A stretch of 64,000 nt of DNA, from NCBI GenBank assembly GCA_947650285.1, contig CANTFL010000945.1, positions 1-64,000 of the forward strand. Reading direction: 5' to 3'. Below the pieces are notes generated by a model. It saw nothing but the letters and a program-made list of their open reading frames with translations. It had not been told where the DNA came from and ran no database searches. Source of the DNA: Hyaloperonospora brassicae. Lineage: Eukaryota; Oomycota; Peronosporomycetes; Peronosporales; Peronosporaceae. A program made the translations under genes and the position numbers. This document shows positions 1 through 11,540 of this stretch, in pieces (the first letter of the stretch is position 1; the number at the start of each line of letters is the position of its first letter).

Positions 1-2
1 GT

Positions 3-179
3 TTACAACGATTGTTTGCGGATGCAAGACACATTTACATCAAGGATCCTGAAGCCAATCGTGCGAAGGCACGAGCACAAACCTGCCCGTCAAGCATTAA
101 GTTCTCACGACTTTTTACAATTGAGAGCTGGATTGAACGAATGAGCTCAATTTCTGCACAAGGCGTCCGACTAATGTAG
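3..179 (+). CDS. C-terminal end of an unidentified protein, truncated by the window edge
   Basis: Frame 3 is open from the first bases for 58 codons and ends with TAG at 177-179. The peptide is mixed and globular in composition (it contains RHIYIKDPEANRAKAR and KFSRLFTIESWIERM) and is not low complexity, so it reads like the last exon of a gene that starts upstream. I do not recognise the family. The frame could be open by chance, since 58 codons is not long. Confidence 0.4.
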   Translation, partial: LQRLFADARHIYIKDPEANRAKARAQTCPSSIKFSRLFTIESWIERMSSISAQGVRLM

Positions 180-1907
180 GGTGATATTGTCAGTTGAAAA
201 GACTCTGTCGTGTATCCAGATTACGGGAGGATAGCGCTTTTTATTGGTGAGGTCAAGACCAGGATGGGACCGTTGTAAGTCATTTTGACACGTAAATGTC
301 AAAGATAAATCGATCCCTTCTTGACCATCACGGAACCGAATCATATCAGAGATTTCAAAGAAGTACATTTGCATGAGTACGCAGCGTGCTCTCATGTAAA
401 CGTACCCCCGCCTTCCCCTTTTTGACCAAATGATAGGAAAAAGAATAATATGCAAAGATGAGATAAAAAGTAAGAATTTCGATGGCAAGTGATCACTGTC
501 CGACGAATTGTTAAAGTTCACCAGGTCAAGTCATGATCGGCGGGCGGGATACTGGCATTAAAACCGGCCCGCCATGTATTCGACAACTAGATCGAGTTAC
601 GACCAGGACGTCGCCGTCAAGACATCAAGTGCTGCCGATATTGTTTTTGTGCTGTATGGGTAAAATGATAAGTAAAATCATAAAAGACTGAGGTTTTGTT
701 TGTTGAATCCAGTTTATGCATTTTGTACAGTTGGCTGTATCGCATAGATCTCGATAACGGTAAGGCAAACTCATCACACGAAGATGAAGCGGCGAGCCGT
801 GATCATTATCGCTATTTTGCGATTGACAATATATGACGGTAGTCTTAGCCTTATTGCTATAAGTTAAGAAAGTAGACAGTAGAGGAGGGCAACAAGGAAA
901 GGGACAGCGTGCTAAACATGGAGGACCTTGCAGGCTACATGGTGGCGACGAAATGATGGGCGACACAACTGCCATCGAACTGATTGAGAGATGGATGGAT
1001 TCTCTCTACCGACTACTCTGCGGATACGCTGATGGATGGACTGAGGGGATGAACGAAGCATTCGGTTGAAACGGTAAGAGCAAACAAGGTCTTAATTACA
1101 TTCTCATTTACACCTTCGAATTCGCAAGCCCTCTCAAGCAAGGCTAGCGGACCGATCACCCTTCTGCAAGCCACAAGTGTGTTGAAACCTGAAGCAAAAG
1201 CTCGTGATTTTTATATAGTTACAAGCGACAGATACAAATGTTAGAAAATACTTCCATGACAGTTTAAATAGGTTCTGAAGGTCAAGTGAAAGACCTAGTA
1301 CAGGTAAGTCCGACCTCACCTGATTGGATGATAGTGTGTCAGAATGACAGGTTGTACGGGAGAGACGGAGACCATATGCAACTTGACATGGTCAAGTTAG
1401 CGTATTTCCGTTTCTGGGCATACGTATCGTAGTGCTAAACGAAGTAGTTCTTAATATATTTCACTTTTACTTCTAAATACCTTTGCGAAGTGCAACAACT
1501 ACACTAACAACAAAAGTCACTGCTGTACAACTATTGACACTTTCCGTCGCTTTGCACTGCTGCCATTGATACGTACGTCCCCTGTTGACGATAGTGTCAC
1601 GACTCTTTATTACGTTTGGTCTCTTGCACGAACTGCGACACGTGTGCACTAGGTTGACACTATCATGAGCGTGAGCGTTCATCCTACTCAAAGACAAGCG
1701 AAGATCCATCAAACTTTGTGTCGCGACCTCGAGACCGCAGATATCCGCGTGACTGTGTTCTCAATACGGTATCGGTACTTTCACGCACTGTTCCACACCG
1801 GGGTAATTTGGCAGCTCCAAATTGAACTCTTTCGCCAATGACCTGCGAGGGACACACATTCAACTTTGCTGTAAGACTGTAACGCCAGATGCAATAACAC
1901 ATTGTAC
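180..1907. other. Intergenic stretch with no supported gene
   Basis: Several open frames of 60-116 codons exist on the minus strand, but none shows a recognisable motif, consistent composition or intron structure. The run-up to 1907 is the 3' flank of the NAD(P)H-hydrate epimerase gene. I see no clear transposon remnant here. Confidence 0.5.
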
Positions 1908-3090
1908 TTACTTTGGCACGAACCGTCCGCCAACGTAGTGTGTTTTGCCAGGCCCCGTGAAGTACTTAGCGCAGGTCTTCGGTGCTGTCAGGGATATCAG
2001 CATCTGTGGCTCCAGGCCAACTCCGTCTTCGTTTCCTGTCAATACAGACACGCGTTTGCAATCGGCAAGCGAACACACCTGACACAGAGAAGAAGAGCGC
2101 ACCATTCTCGACATGCCATCCGGATGGAATATCAATCGAGACGATCGGTGATCGGCACTCTCGAAGCGTCTCGACGACGCGGTCAAACGGGGAACGGATG
2201 CTTCCAGTAAATCCGAAGCCAAAGATTCCATCCAAAATCAAGTCGTACGCTGCATCCACAGCCGAGCTATAAACAAAAGCGACCATCGTTGTGTTCGTTT
2301 ACTGGGCTGCATGATTGGATGAGCAAACACCGCGTGAACGTACGAGTTCGGCATATCGTCAACGAACGGAATCTCCAGCTGCTCGCACTGAGTCACCAAT
2401 CCCTACAGCAACACCAGCACCACTTCGCTCAGATTTTACCACGCTCTTGCGACTGCACTTTGCACTCGCGATCACTGCCTCACCTGAAAAAGGGGCTTTG
2501 CATTGCGCTTGGGGTACAAAATGCTCGGCGAGTAGCCGAAATGCTGCACTTGTTTCAAAAAAGCACGTGAACGAGCATAGCTTAGCCACACAAGCGCCGC
2601 CGACCAACGAAAACTCAGCACAGCATGTACAGTGTCGTGTACCACCAAGTGACGAGCTGCAACCAACGCGTCGCCTCTGCCATCAAGATTGCACCACAGA
2701 CAGTACAAAGACGTCGTCAGGTGCATTTCCTTTGTCCTTATTGCTGTAAGTGCGGGACAAACCACGAAACGTCTCGTGCGTGCGTGTGTGTGTGTTCTCT
2801 CTCTAGACGCACCCGTTGTTTCCTGCTCCCACGACGACCAGCACTCTCTTGACTGCTTCGTCTGTTCTCGATGAGGTCGTATCAACCGGAAACTGCTGCC
2901 CAATGGCTGCAGCGACACTCAGTCCGGCCAACTCCATCAACTGGTCGATAGAAAAGCCATATCTGCTGCTCATTAGTTGCTCATCCAACCGCTGTGCTGC
3001 ACGCTGTCCTAAATACTGTCCGTACAGAACGTCCACAAGTCGTTGCCACGTCACAGGAAAACAGTCACGAGTCCAGCGCAGCATCAGCAT
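1908..3090 (-). CDS. NAXE: NAD(P)H-hydrate epimerase (YjeF N-terminal domain), six exons
   Basis: This enzyme epimerises damaged NAD(P)HX so that the dehydratase can repair it. Reading the minus strand, exons 3090-2813, 2676-2643, 2543-2484, 2402-2344, 2266-2103 and 2035-1908 join in frame across GT-AG introns into about 240 residues, a normal length for the family. The first exon gives [20 protein letters not shown] and [11 protein letters not shown]. Across the first splice the motif becomes [14 protein letters not shown], the nucleotide-binding loop. Then follow [48 protein letters not shown] and [14 protein letters not shown], all family blocks, ending in GGRFVPK and stop. Introns are 67-136 nt. 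The start lies 365 bp from the divergent proteasome gene, so the two probably share a promoter. Splice sites were assigned by eye but all six exons keep phase. Confidence 0.88.
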
Positions 3091-3278
3091 CAGCTACAAG
3101 AGCCGCTCGAAGTAAAAGCGAAACGACTGTCAATAAATTCATATCGCAATAAATAACTCCGTCCTTACGCGAGTCATTTCTCTGCGTCTGTTAGCGTTTG
3201 TGTGTATCGATAATTTTTTCCCAACTGTTTTCTTTCATTCGATTGACAAATTGACAAACGAAAAATAGCGTTTTGCAC

Positions 3279-3343
3279 GTCACTCTTCGCAAAGAGTGAC
3301 ACTCCGGGCAGACGCGAGTGTGTCACTCTTTGCAAAGAGTGAC
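3279..3343. promoter_or_regulatory. Pair of 22-bp palindromes in the NAXE/PSMA1 divergent promoter
   Basis: Positions 3322-3343 are a perfect 22-bp palindrome with half-site GTCACTCTTTG. Positions 3279-3300 are the same palindrome with one mismatch. The spacer holds a third inverted pair (ACACTC and GAGTGT). The cluster lies 112-176 bp upstream of the PSMA1 ATG and about 190 bp from the NAXE ATG. It could bind a dimeric regulator serving both genes or form a hairpin. It could also be residue of the hairpin-rich Gypsy family seen elsewhere in the window. Confidence 0.5.
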
Positions 3344-3454
3344 ACCTCCCGCCAGCACGTACGCTGGTCGAGCGCCCGACCCCCTCTTCTTGTCTTGGAT
3401 TTCGTCCCTCCCGTATCCTGAGCTCCGTGAGAGACCGGCGACGCCGCGCACACG

Positions 3455-4508
3455 ATGTTCCGCAATCAGTACGACACGGACGTGACCGTGTGGAGTCCGC
3501 AGGGCCACCTGCACCAGATCGACTACGCCATGGAGGCCGTGAAGCAAGGCAGCGTGTGCCTCGGCCTGACGTCCAACAGAGTGGCGGTGCTCTGCGGGCT
3601 CAAGCGCCAGACGCTCGAGCTGGCGGAGCACCAGAATAAGGTCTTCAAGATCGACGACCACATGGGCATCGCCATCTCGGGGCTCACGGCCGACGCGCGC
3701 ACTCTCGCGCGCTTCATGCGCACGGAAAGCCTCAACCACAAGTTTGTCTACGGCAGTGCCATTACGGTCGGCCGCCTGGTCTCGGACGTGGCCGACAAGA
3801 AACAGGAGTGCACGCAGTCGTACATTCGCCGTCCGTACGGCGTGGGACTGCTCGTGGCAGGTGTCGACGTACGTGAATGCTGGCAACTGAGAGGTGTACG
3901 ATGGGGAGATCTATACTCACTCTCTGTCGGATCCGTCGGCTGCGTATGTATGTGTGTTGTTGCTATTGTTGCTGCTGTTGTTCTTTTGTACTACAGAAAA
4001 AGGGGGTGCACTTGTATCAGACGTGTCCATCGGGCAATTACTACGAGTACAGGGGCATTGCCATTGGTGCGCGGTCGCAGTCGGCGCGCACGTACTTGGA
4101 AAAGCACTTTGAGAGCTTTCCCAATCGTAAGTGGGTAGTAGTTGAGGAGAAGAGATGAGAGGAAGAGGAGGTTGTGTGACAGCGTGGCTTTGTTGCAATC
4201 TGGTGGCAGTGGACAAGGACGAGATCATTCATCATGCACTGCAGGGCCTGCGCGGCTGTCTTCAGGGAGACCAGGAACTGACGGCCAGCAACGTGACGAT
4301 TGCTGTTGTGGGCATCGACCAGCCATTCACGATTATTGAAGGCGCTGAGCTGCAGCCTTACGTACGCAAGTGGTTGCAATTTGCCAATCCCTCACGATGT
4401 TGTTGACGATGCTGGGTTACCGTTTTTCTTGTTGTTCTGTAGATTGATGCCGTAGAGGTGTCTGATGTCAAGGAGGATGATGACGGAGACGCTGTGATGG
4501 AAGAATAA
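3455..4508 (+). CDS. PSMA1: 20S proteasome subunit alpha type-1, four exons
   Basis: This is a structural alpha-ring subunit of the 20S core particle. Exons 3455-3868, 3997-4126, 4210-4361 and 4443-4508 join in frame across canonical GT-AG introns (donors GTACGT, GTAAGT, GTACGC) into 253 residues, close to the usual 250-265. The N-terminus [19 protein letters not shown] and [10 protein letters not shown] form the proteasome alpha signature. Later blocks include [34 protein letters not shown], then across the first splice [18 protein letters not shown], and [16 protein letters not shown], which is diagnostic for alpha-1. The tail is acidic ([11 protein letters not shown]), as in eukaryotic homologues. 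It is divergent from NAXE. No defect is visible. Confidence 0.95.
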
Positions 4509-4717
4509 ACGGAAGGCCGCGTGGCAGCCTTTTAGCTCAGCGGCCGGTTCTAGACCGCGACGAGACTGCAATGAAGTTATTACCGCCGCTCTTGGTCCAG
4601 TCTGACGAGAGTATGTAGTGCCTCGTCGGTCTCAGTCGTATCCAGCTCGTAGCATGGAGGGGAGCAAGTCGCAGTAATTGCGCAGGGTAATACGCAAGCA
4701 GTTTGAAACACATGTGA

Positions 4718-5822
4718 ATGGCGTTGACGGTCGGTCGCGTGTTGCGAGACTCGTGGTCGTGTGGTACTTACGTCCATCTCTTGATGTTGAGAACAGAAGG
4801 TCGCTCAGGTTGTTCCGTCATGTGGAAAGATGGCAGATCTCGCAGGGTAACACGGCAACGGCGTGATCATGTTTGCGTCGGCGCGAGGTTAGTACAAGCG
4901 GCGCGGTATGCCGATGTCACTGCAGCAGTTCACGACAAACGCTTCCCCACTTTCTCAGCTCTCCGCGGCAAGAAGACTCTGGCTGCAATCCAAAGACCGA
5001 CTGCTACCTATTGCCTCGTCGAAGCGCCCGCTTCGTGTCGTGCATCGACATGTCCGCAGTTCAATTGATATGCGATGCGTCGATTACCGACAACACTGGA
5101 CTGGAATTGCCTCTGCGTGGCAGCCCGTGCTGTGATGAACAAGTGATAAACATGAACGCAAGTGCTGCGTTTGACAACATGTCGCTCTTCTTCGCGTTCG
5201 TCGAACACAATATTTTAGCGTCGCGAGTTTGCAGAGTGTCGAGATGCCAACATCGGCAGTTTACAATCAGCTGGTGCAGTAGGTAGCATTGTACAACGAC
5301 CGCTTTGCTACGCACAGGGCGATGCCATTTGGACAAGTTACGATAAAATTAGCAGCGCATAAGTCCTGCTCTCCATTTGGTTTGAGCGACTCGCTGGGGC
5401 GTATTCTATCTGACGTGTCCAAAAATGCGGACATTACCATCGTAGAGAATACGAATAAATACGACATGCAGCGACGGTCGGTATCGCGCAGATAGAGGAA
5501 TCTATTGCGGCTTATAACGCACCGTACTGCACATGGCGACTCGGTCATCTTATGTTGCGCTCGAAGCACCCACAACGTGCACGCAACTCCCACTTGCTGC
5601 AACTTTCGTCTTCAATGAAAACGAACAACACAGCTTCGAGAACGAAAAACAAAAAGGTGTCCGATGGTGTGCGAGCGAGCGACTGCGTCTCCGAGGGCGC
5701 ACTTAAACGACCAAACGGACGGAAGACATTGCGCAGAGAATGAAGACGAAGATATGGACGAAGGCGCGTGCACCAGTCGCTCGCTGATTGTCCCCGTCGC
5801 TGCAGGAGCAGTGATCAATAAC
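4718..5822 (+). pseudogene. Unresolved coding-like fragments, product not recognised
   Basis: Several plus-strand frames read like protein but do not join cleanly. Around 5050-5210 one frame gives DASITDNTGLELPLRGSP and FDNMSLFFAFVEHN. From about 5240 another gives SVEMPTSAVYNQLVQ, then TAG at 5280-5282, then VALYNDRFATHRAMPFG and LGRILSDVSKNADITIVENT. Around 5500-5740 a third frame is open, and the end (5720-5822) reads ENEDEDMDEGA before a stop. Either this is a multi-exon gene whose splice sites I could not place, or a gene broken by indels and a nonsense codon. It sits directly upstream of the OTU gene. No domain is recognised. Confidence 0.28.
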
Positions 5823-5857
5823 TAAACCAAATTGCCCATTGATGTTATCTGACAGAA

Positions 5858-7742
5858 ATGATGCGCGTCGACGCTTTCGACTACGAGTGGAGACGTCAGA
5901 TTCACGCAGGTGACCAAGTGGACGCCCAGAACAGCTTTGGCAATTGGTGTCCAGCCAAAGTGCTGCAAGTCGCTGATGGGGAAGTGCTGCTGCAGTTTTT
6001 CAACATGCACGAGAGCTGGCGACAGTGGCTGCAGCTGGATTCTGGCCGCCTCGCACGTCTTGGCACGAGGGTACGATAAAGGAGAGATGTGAGGGGTACC
6101 ACAGAGCTGTTCTGACGTGCTCAAGTGTATTTTGTTGTGGGGAACCGATTTGTTTGCGGTGGAAAACACGCGCAGGCGCACAGTGACAGCGTGCCGGTTC
6201 GCCAAGCCCAGCATGTGGAAGTACGTCCTGGGGGAGTCATAGCAGCTTATGGAAGGAGGCTATTGCTGTGAAAACAGTTGGAGGAAACATGCTGGTGCGC
6301 TATGCTGGACGCGACTCGAGTTATGACGAGTGGGTTCGCTTCACCCCAGCAACCGTGGCGCCTGCTGGCGACCACTTGCAATTGCGCGGGCGTGGCTGTG
6401 CGCTGCAACAGAGGAAAATGGATGTTGATGCACCAAACGTGACGCGTCGTCGTGTCATTCAAGCACAGAACCCGAGATTTGCTCACTACCGAGACTCGCT
6501 TGAGCGTACCTTGGGCTTGCGGATCTATGATATCGAAGGAGATGGCAATTGCCTGTTCCGCTCGGTGAGCCACCAGGTGTATGGTGACGATCGACATCAT
6601 GCACTTGTACGTGCGGCTTGCATGGACTACATGGAGAGCGAGAAAGAGTACTTTGAGCCGTACGTAGTGGGCGACATGGCAGCATTCATGCGCTACTTGC
6701 GCCATAAGAGGTGTGATGGTGTCTGGGGCGACGACCCGGAGCTTCAGGCTTTGTGCGAGCTGTACGACCGTCCTGCTGAAGTGTTTGCTTATGATCCAAT
6801 GTGTGGCTTCCGAAAGTTGCGCTGCCTTCACGAAAGCAGTTCTCTCTGTCGCAGCAGACCTCCTATTCGGTACGATTCTCGGCAACGAATGGATGCGATA
6901 TCATCATTATAGCTCTTACGCGCGAGTGTACCGTTGACGCAGGCTTAGCTACTACGGAGGAGGTCACTACGATTCACTTACCGGACCCGATCATCAAGCG
7001 AGCCTACTCTGCGAGGCCCCAGGCCAGTGGGAGCAGCGGCATATCGGGTACTCGCGCCGTATCAATTCGCGCGAAACTCGAGACGATGCCACTGGTGTGG
7101 AGCAGCAGGTGCACGCTCGATCAAACCGTGAGCGCACGGAAGTGGAGCAGCTGGAACACATTCTCATGGTGCGTTCGCGATGATGCTTGTCGCGTAGCGA
7201 ACTCGTCGATGGACTGACCTGGCCTCTTTGCACAGCTATCACGAAACGAGTTTGACGCCATGGATACCAGCTTAGAAGAGACACTAAAGCTGTCGCTTGC
7301 AGAGCATGGCGGTGACGCTCCGTCGGCGCAAGCGCAGGCACGCCGAGAGTTGGAAGCGATCAAAGAAGCTACTCGGGAAAGTGAAGTAGCTGCGATCCAG
7401 GCTGAGCTTTTGGCCAAGGCAAAGGCCGAGTCGGAGAAAGAGCAGATGAAGTCTGCGATTCAGGCGTCGTTAGGTGCATGTGCCTTGCCAAACGATGGCG
7501 ACTTCGATGCACAAATGTCAGCTGCAATCCAGGCGTCTTTGGGGGATGCTGAACCATGCCTCGCGACGACAGATGGAAGCGGTAGTAGCTACGATGAGCA
7601 GTTGCGCCGTGCGATGGAGCTGTCAGGTCAGGAGTTTGCCCATCGACCGCAAGTGTTTGGACTGCACGACGGGGAAACAACAAACACGGATGAGATGGAC
7701 GAGCTCCAGCGTGCGATCCAGGCCTCGCTGCAACAGTCCTGA
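5858..7742 (+). CDS. OTU-family deubiquitinase with Tudor-like N-terminus and C-terminal UIM repeats
   Basis: Predicted cysteine protease that removes ubiquitin. Exons 5858-6070, 6176-6869, 6943-7168 and 7236-7742 join across GT-AG introns. The N-terminal module (AGDQVDAQNSFGNWCPAKV) and a second one (MLVRYAGRDSSYDEWV) resemble Tudor-knot or chromo-barrel folds. The OTU core has GDGNCLFRSVSHQVYGD, with catalytic Asp and Cys (Cys codon 6550-6552), and the catalytic His in YYGGGHYDSL, which appears only once the 6870-6942 intron is removed. The C-terminus holds about five ubiquitin-interacting motifs (such as AIQASLG, twice, and LQRAIQASLQ). The order resembles OTUD5-type enzymes. One oddity: the second exon needs one extra base in the G run 6230-6234 to stay in frame, so there is either a sequence error or a disabling indel. 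Length would be about 546 residues. It is convergent with the next gene. Confidence 0.85.
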
Positions 7743-7898
7743 ACGGCGAGTACACGCACAGGCAGTTTTGACGAACGGTGAACGACGTGCAAACAGTACT
7801 TACTCGCGGGTTCATTTAATACCACACATCCCGCTATTCGGTTCATGAGTGGCAGAGCTTGCTCTCCTGCTCGTCTGCACTAACGCTTGATGCTCCGA

Positions 7899-10359
7899 TC
7901 ACACGTTATTTTCGACGTACTCGGCGATGCGCTGCTCCATGTAAATTCGGTCTTCTAGGTGACGTGGTGAGTGGCGCTCACCTGGAAAGAGTAGCAAATC
8001 ATAGTGCTTCCGGGCATTGATCAGAGCCGTGATAAGTCGGGCAGTGTGGCGAAAGTGCACATTCTCATCAATCAGCCCATGAATGAGCAGTAACTTCTGC
8101 CCCTTCCGCATGTTGCCAACAGCCTCCATTACAGAGCCATTCCGATAGCCTGTCGGGTTAAGCTGCGGCGTGGACATATAGCGCTCGGTATAGCAAGTAT
8201 CGTAGCCGTCCCAACTCGTCACCGGAGCCCCGGCGATAGCAAGATTGAACGTCTCAGGAGCTTTCATTAAACAGAGGGCCGCCATGTAGCCACCATAACT
8301 CCAGCCGTAAATTCCCACTCGACCCTTGATCGTCACGCCTTCATCCACTAATTTGCGAACGCCGTCCTCTTGATCTAGAATTTCTACAGTACCCATACAA
8401 TGCTTAATGGCGCCCTCGAAAGCTGAGCCGCGACGAAAGCTGCCACGATTGTCAACCTTCAGTACAGCATATCCCATGTCACGGAATCGCTGTGCTCGCA
8501 TGTCGGCAGTCATTGCCCACGTGCGTGCAACGCGCTGCACATGAGGTCCGCCGTATACGCTCACCATTGTAGGGTACGGGCCTTCACCGTGCACCTTCGA
8601 ATCCGGTAAGTATACTGCCCCGAACAGCGTTTCCTTACCATCGCGGGTAGGAACTGATATGATCTTGGGAATACAGAGTTTGCCTTGGGCTTGAAGCATC
8701 GCCACACGTAAATCCTCCTGCTCAGTAGTCAAGGGATATGCCGAGTCAAGAACTACTTGGAATAGCGCGGTAAGTTCCGCTGATGGTGCTGCTGCTACTT
8801 CCGCAGCTGAACTCGGATCTGCAGGTGTGAGCGGCTTTACAGCTCGGATATGGGCTTCTGAAGGCACCGTGCACACTAGCGCACGCGGTGGTGTCGTTAA
8901 ATTGCTGTACACATCCACAAACATGCGGCAACTGCTATCCATGACGATGTTGTGCATGCCTGCTGGACCAGTCAATCTGATGGGATGAGGCGGTGGGTCA
9001 CTGACCGGGGAGAGCAATGTCACGTACAGATGACGCTCCAGTGGAGAGTCCGCTGTTCCACAAAAGTATACGCGTCCCTGTGTCAAGTCGATACCTTCGA
9101 CCGATTCCACATTCCATTCGCCACTTGTTACAGCGCCCAAGAGCCATGCACTGCGTGCCCCAGCCATGTACTCGTACAAGTACAGGTGCATGAAGCCACT
9201 GCGCTCGGACGCCCACAAGAAACGAAACGCGTTCTTGCTCTCCACTTCAATATTGCGGTACAAGTAACTAGCATTCACCCACACGGGGTTCGTCTCCTCA
9301 AGCAGCGTTGTGGCCTGTCCAGTTTCCACATCAAATCTCAAAAACGACACCTCCGTCTGCAGGCGATTCAACTTCTGCACCCCGAGCGACATATCCGGCA
9401 GCCAATTCACTCGAGAAATGTAAAAGTCCGTGTCCAGCGACGCAAAGTCCATCCACACGGGCGTCGGCACCTCACCGTCCAGCGCTTGTCGGCCAGCCCC
9501 GCCACTCTGCATCCCGCCACTCTCCTCTTGCTCGGCCTCTCGTGGCAATTTGATCACGCCCAGCCGCCTCGTGGGGTTGCGCCCGCCTGCAAAAGGGTAC
9601 CGGTGGTCTTCCTGCACGTCGTCTCCCGTCGGCGTCGCACTGCCCGAGTGCATGATGCGGTACTTGGGGATCGCGCGCTCGTCCACCTGTTCGAATGCGA
9701 GCTGCGCGCTGTCGGGCGACCACCAAAAGCCGCGAAACCGGCCGAGTTCCTCCTGCGTCAGGAAACACGCGAGGCCGTTCGACAGGCCGTCGACTGCTCG
9801 CGCGCCGCGCGTCACTTGCACAGCCCGTGGCGGCGGTCCTGACGGCTGTCCCGTCGGCGTCGGGACCACGTAGAGCTCCTTGTCCTGCACGAACGCCACG
9901 TAGCGGCCGTCGGGCGACACCTGCGGGTCCAAAATCGCGCCTCCTGCTGCACCGGTCCTGGCTTTGTCCACGAGCAACGTAAGCGGCGCCCCCACGTGCG
10001 CTTGGTAATAGAGATCGCCTTGTAGAGGGTACAGCAGCCCCGCTGCCCGTCCGCGCGTGGGCGTCCACGCGTACGACGTGATGCCGAGGCCCATCTGCCG
10101 CTGCCGCTCGCGCCGGAGCGTCTCGTCGCGGCTGACGGCGGCGCTGTCGGGCGGCGCAGCGGCTACCCGTGAGACGGCGCGCGTGGCCACGTCGAGCGCG
10201 TACAGCTGCCGCGCGAGGCGGCCGCGGGGCGCGTTGGGCGCGTGGAGAAAGGCAATGCAGCGGTTGTCGGGGCTGAAGCTGACGCTGGTGGGGGGCGCTG
10301 AGACCGGGCGCGGGCATCGCAGCCACGTCGTCGAGTGCGAGGAGCGCGCGCGCGGCCAT
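7899..10359 (-). CDS. Dipeptidyl-peptidase IV family serine protease (S9, DPP8/9-like)
   Basis: Predicted prolyl dipeptidyl peptidase with an N-terminal beta-propeller (SPDNRCIAFL, VSPDGRYVAFVQ, WWSPDSAQLAFEQVDE) and a C-terminal alpha/beta hydrolase. The catalytic triad is visible: Ser in GWSYGGYMAAL (about 8286-8306), Asp in HGLIDENVHF (about 8051-8080) and His in GERHSP (about 7970-7985). No signal peptide or membrane segment is seen, which favours a cytosolic DPP8/9-like enzyme. The long frame runs to 10475, but its first 60 residues are Pro/Arg-rich filler. The credible start is ATG at 10359 in the neighbouring frame (MAARALLALDDVAAMPAPGL), which enters the main frame if one base is removed from the G run 10290-10295. 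That gives 819 residues. There are no introns. The homopolymer conflict may be a sequence error. Confidence 0.88.
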
Positions 10360-11174
10360 GTTGGAGGTGCGGGTGGGTGGGGCGAGTGAAGGGGACAGGC
10401 CGGCGCCGGACGGAGGCGGGGCGGGATAGTGAACGCGAGTGAAGGGGGTGGGGTGGGACACATTGGGTTGGACAAGGATAAATGATGTGACGACTGAAGG
10501 TTGGGTTTGAAACGGTCGAGCGGGCGGGGAGAGGAGGGGGAGGGGGGACGTGCGGTCGGGTGGGTTTAAACGCAGTGTTGAGTTCGTGGTTTGTTTTTCG
10601 AGGGGTTTTGGATAGGGTGAAGAGGAGCGCTGTTTCCAAAAGTTGGATTACAAGCTGTGGAATGGGTCAGCTGATGAGTTCTTAGAGTGACGTGGACGAC
10701 ACGTAATCTCATCCGTATGAAGACATGAGTTGTCCGTTCGTTGGCCCCTCGGTACACTTGCTAGTCGTCGGTCGTTTCTTTGCTTATTTTGCAAGCAATA
10801 GGGACGCTGATGTGTGCACAACAGTTGTCTATGCGACGAGCAACCTAGCGTGAAAGCGTAGTGCCTGCTGCACGCACATCTTTACTGTGAATCTTACGAC
10901 ATCTATCACCAAGGCGGTGTCGTTGCATGGACATAGGATGAGACAGCGCAGTGTCGCGCTGCCGCTTATAAATGAGGTCCAAGAGCGGTATGAAAGGCCC
11001 TATGGCAGCATGAGACGACGAATAACGAGAGAAAACAACATCAGCCATGATGCTAGAGAGCTGATGTAAACTTTTCTGTGCTACTGCGGGTCGAAAGCTT
11101 TTAGTTTGAGACAGGCTCAAACTGATTCTACTACGTATTGTCCAGCGTAACGACATAAAATCGGAGGTCCAGAG
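10360..11174. other. Promoter side of the peptidase gene; no supported gene
   Basis: A strongly G-rich stretch (10370-10570, C-rich on the gene strand) lies upstream of the peptidase start and is probably its 5' flank. The rest holds only short frames without motifs. It ends where the R1 Gypsy LTR begins. Confidence 0.45.
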
Positions 11175-11540
11175 TGTAACGGGGTTACACGTCGGCTGGT
11201 AGCCGACGATAGGTGTGGTGCACACACGAGAGGGGGGTACCCTATAAGGTAATATTAGAACACAGTGAGCGTATCAATTGTTGAAGACTGGTGTCTGTCA
11301 TCAATTGATTGCAAGATATTTTAAGAGGTTATTTAGGGCAGGTTAAATACGTTGTTCTAAGGTGTTCTTTTAGGTTAAATGAAGAAATAAAATTCAGTTT
11401 CCATTTTGATCAACATAAGACACGTGCCTTACGAGGCGTCTTGATCGGAAGAGCTAGCAACGCCTGTAAAGGTAGCTGCTATTGAGCACTCTGTGCTGTG
11501 ATTCATTTGAATCGTTTGGTCCCTCTGGAACGGGGACCGT

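Noticed and set aside
3323..3886. 187-codon minus-strand frame over PSMA1
   Set aside because: Shadow of PSMA1 exon 1, with His/Val/Leu-rich composition typical of antisense reading.
8952..9842. 296-codon plus-strand frame inside the peptidase gene
   Set aside because: Complementary-strand shadow of a conserved coding region; no domain.
9472..10461. 329-codon minus-strand frame overlapping the peptidase
   Set aside because: Arg/Ala-rich GC shadow of the peptidase frame. Only its stretch around 10297-10359 is credible, as the natural N-terminus of the peptidase.
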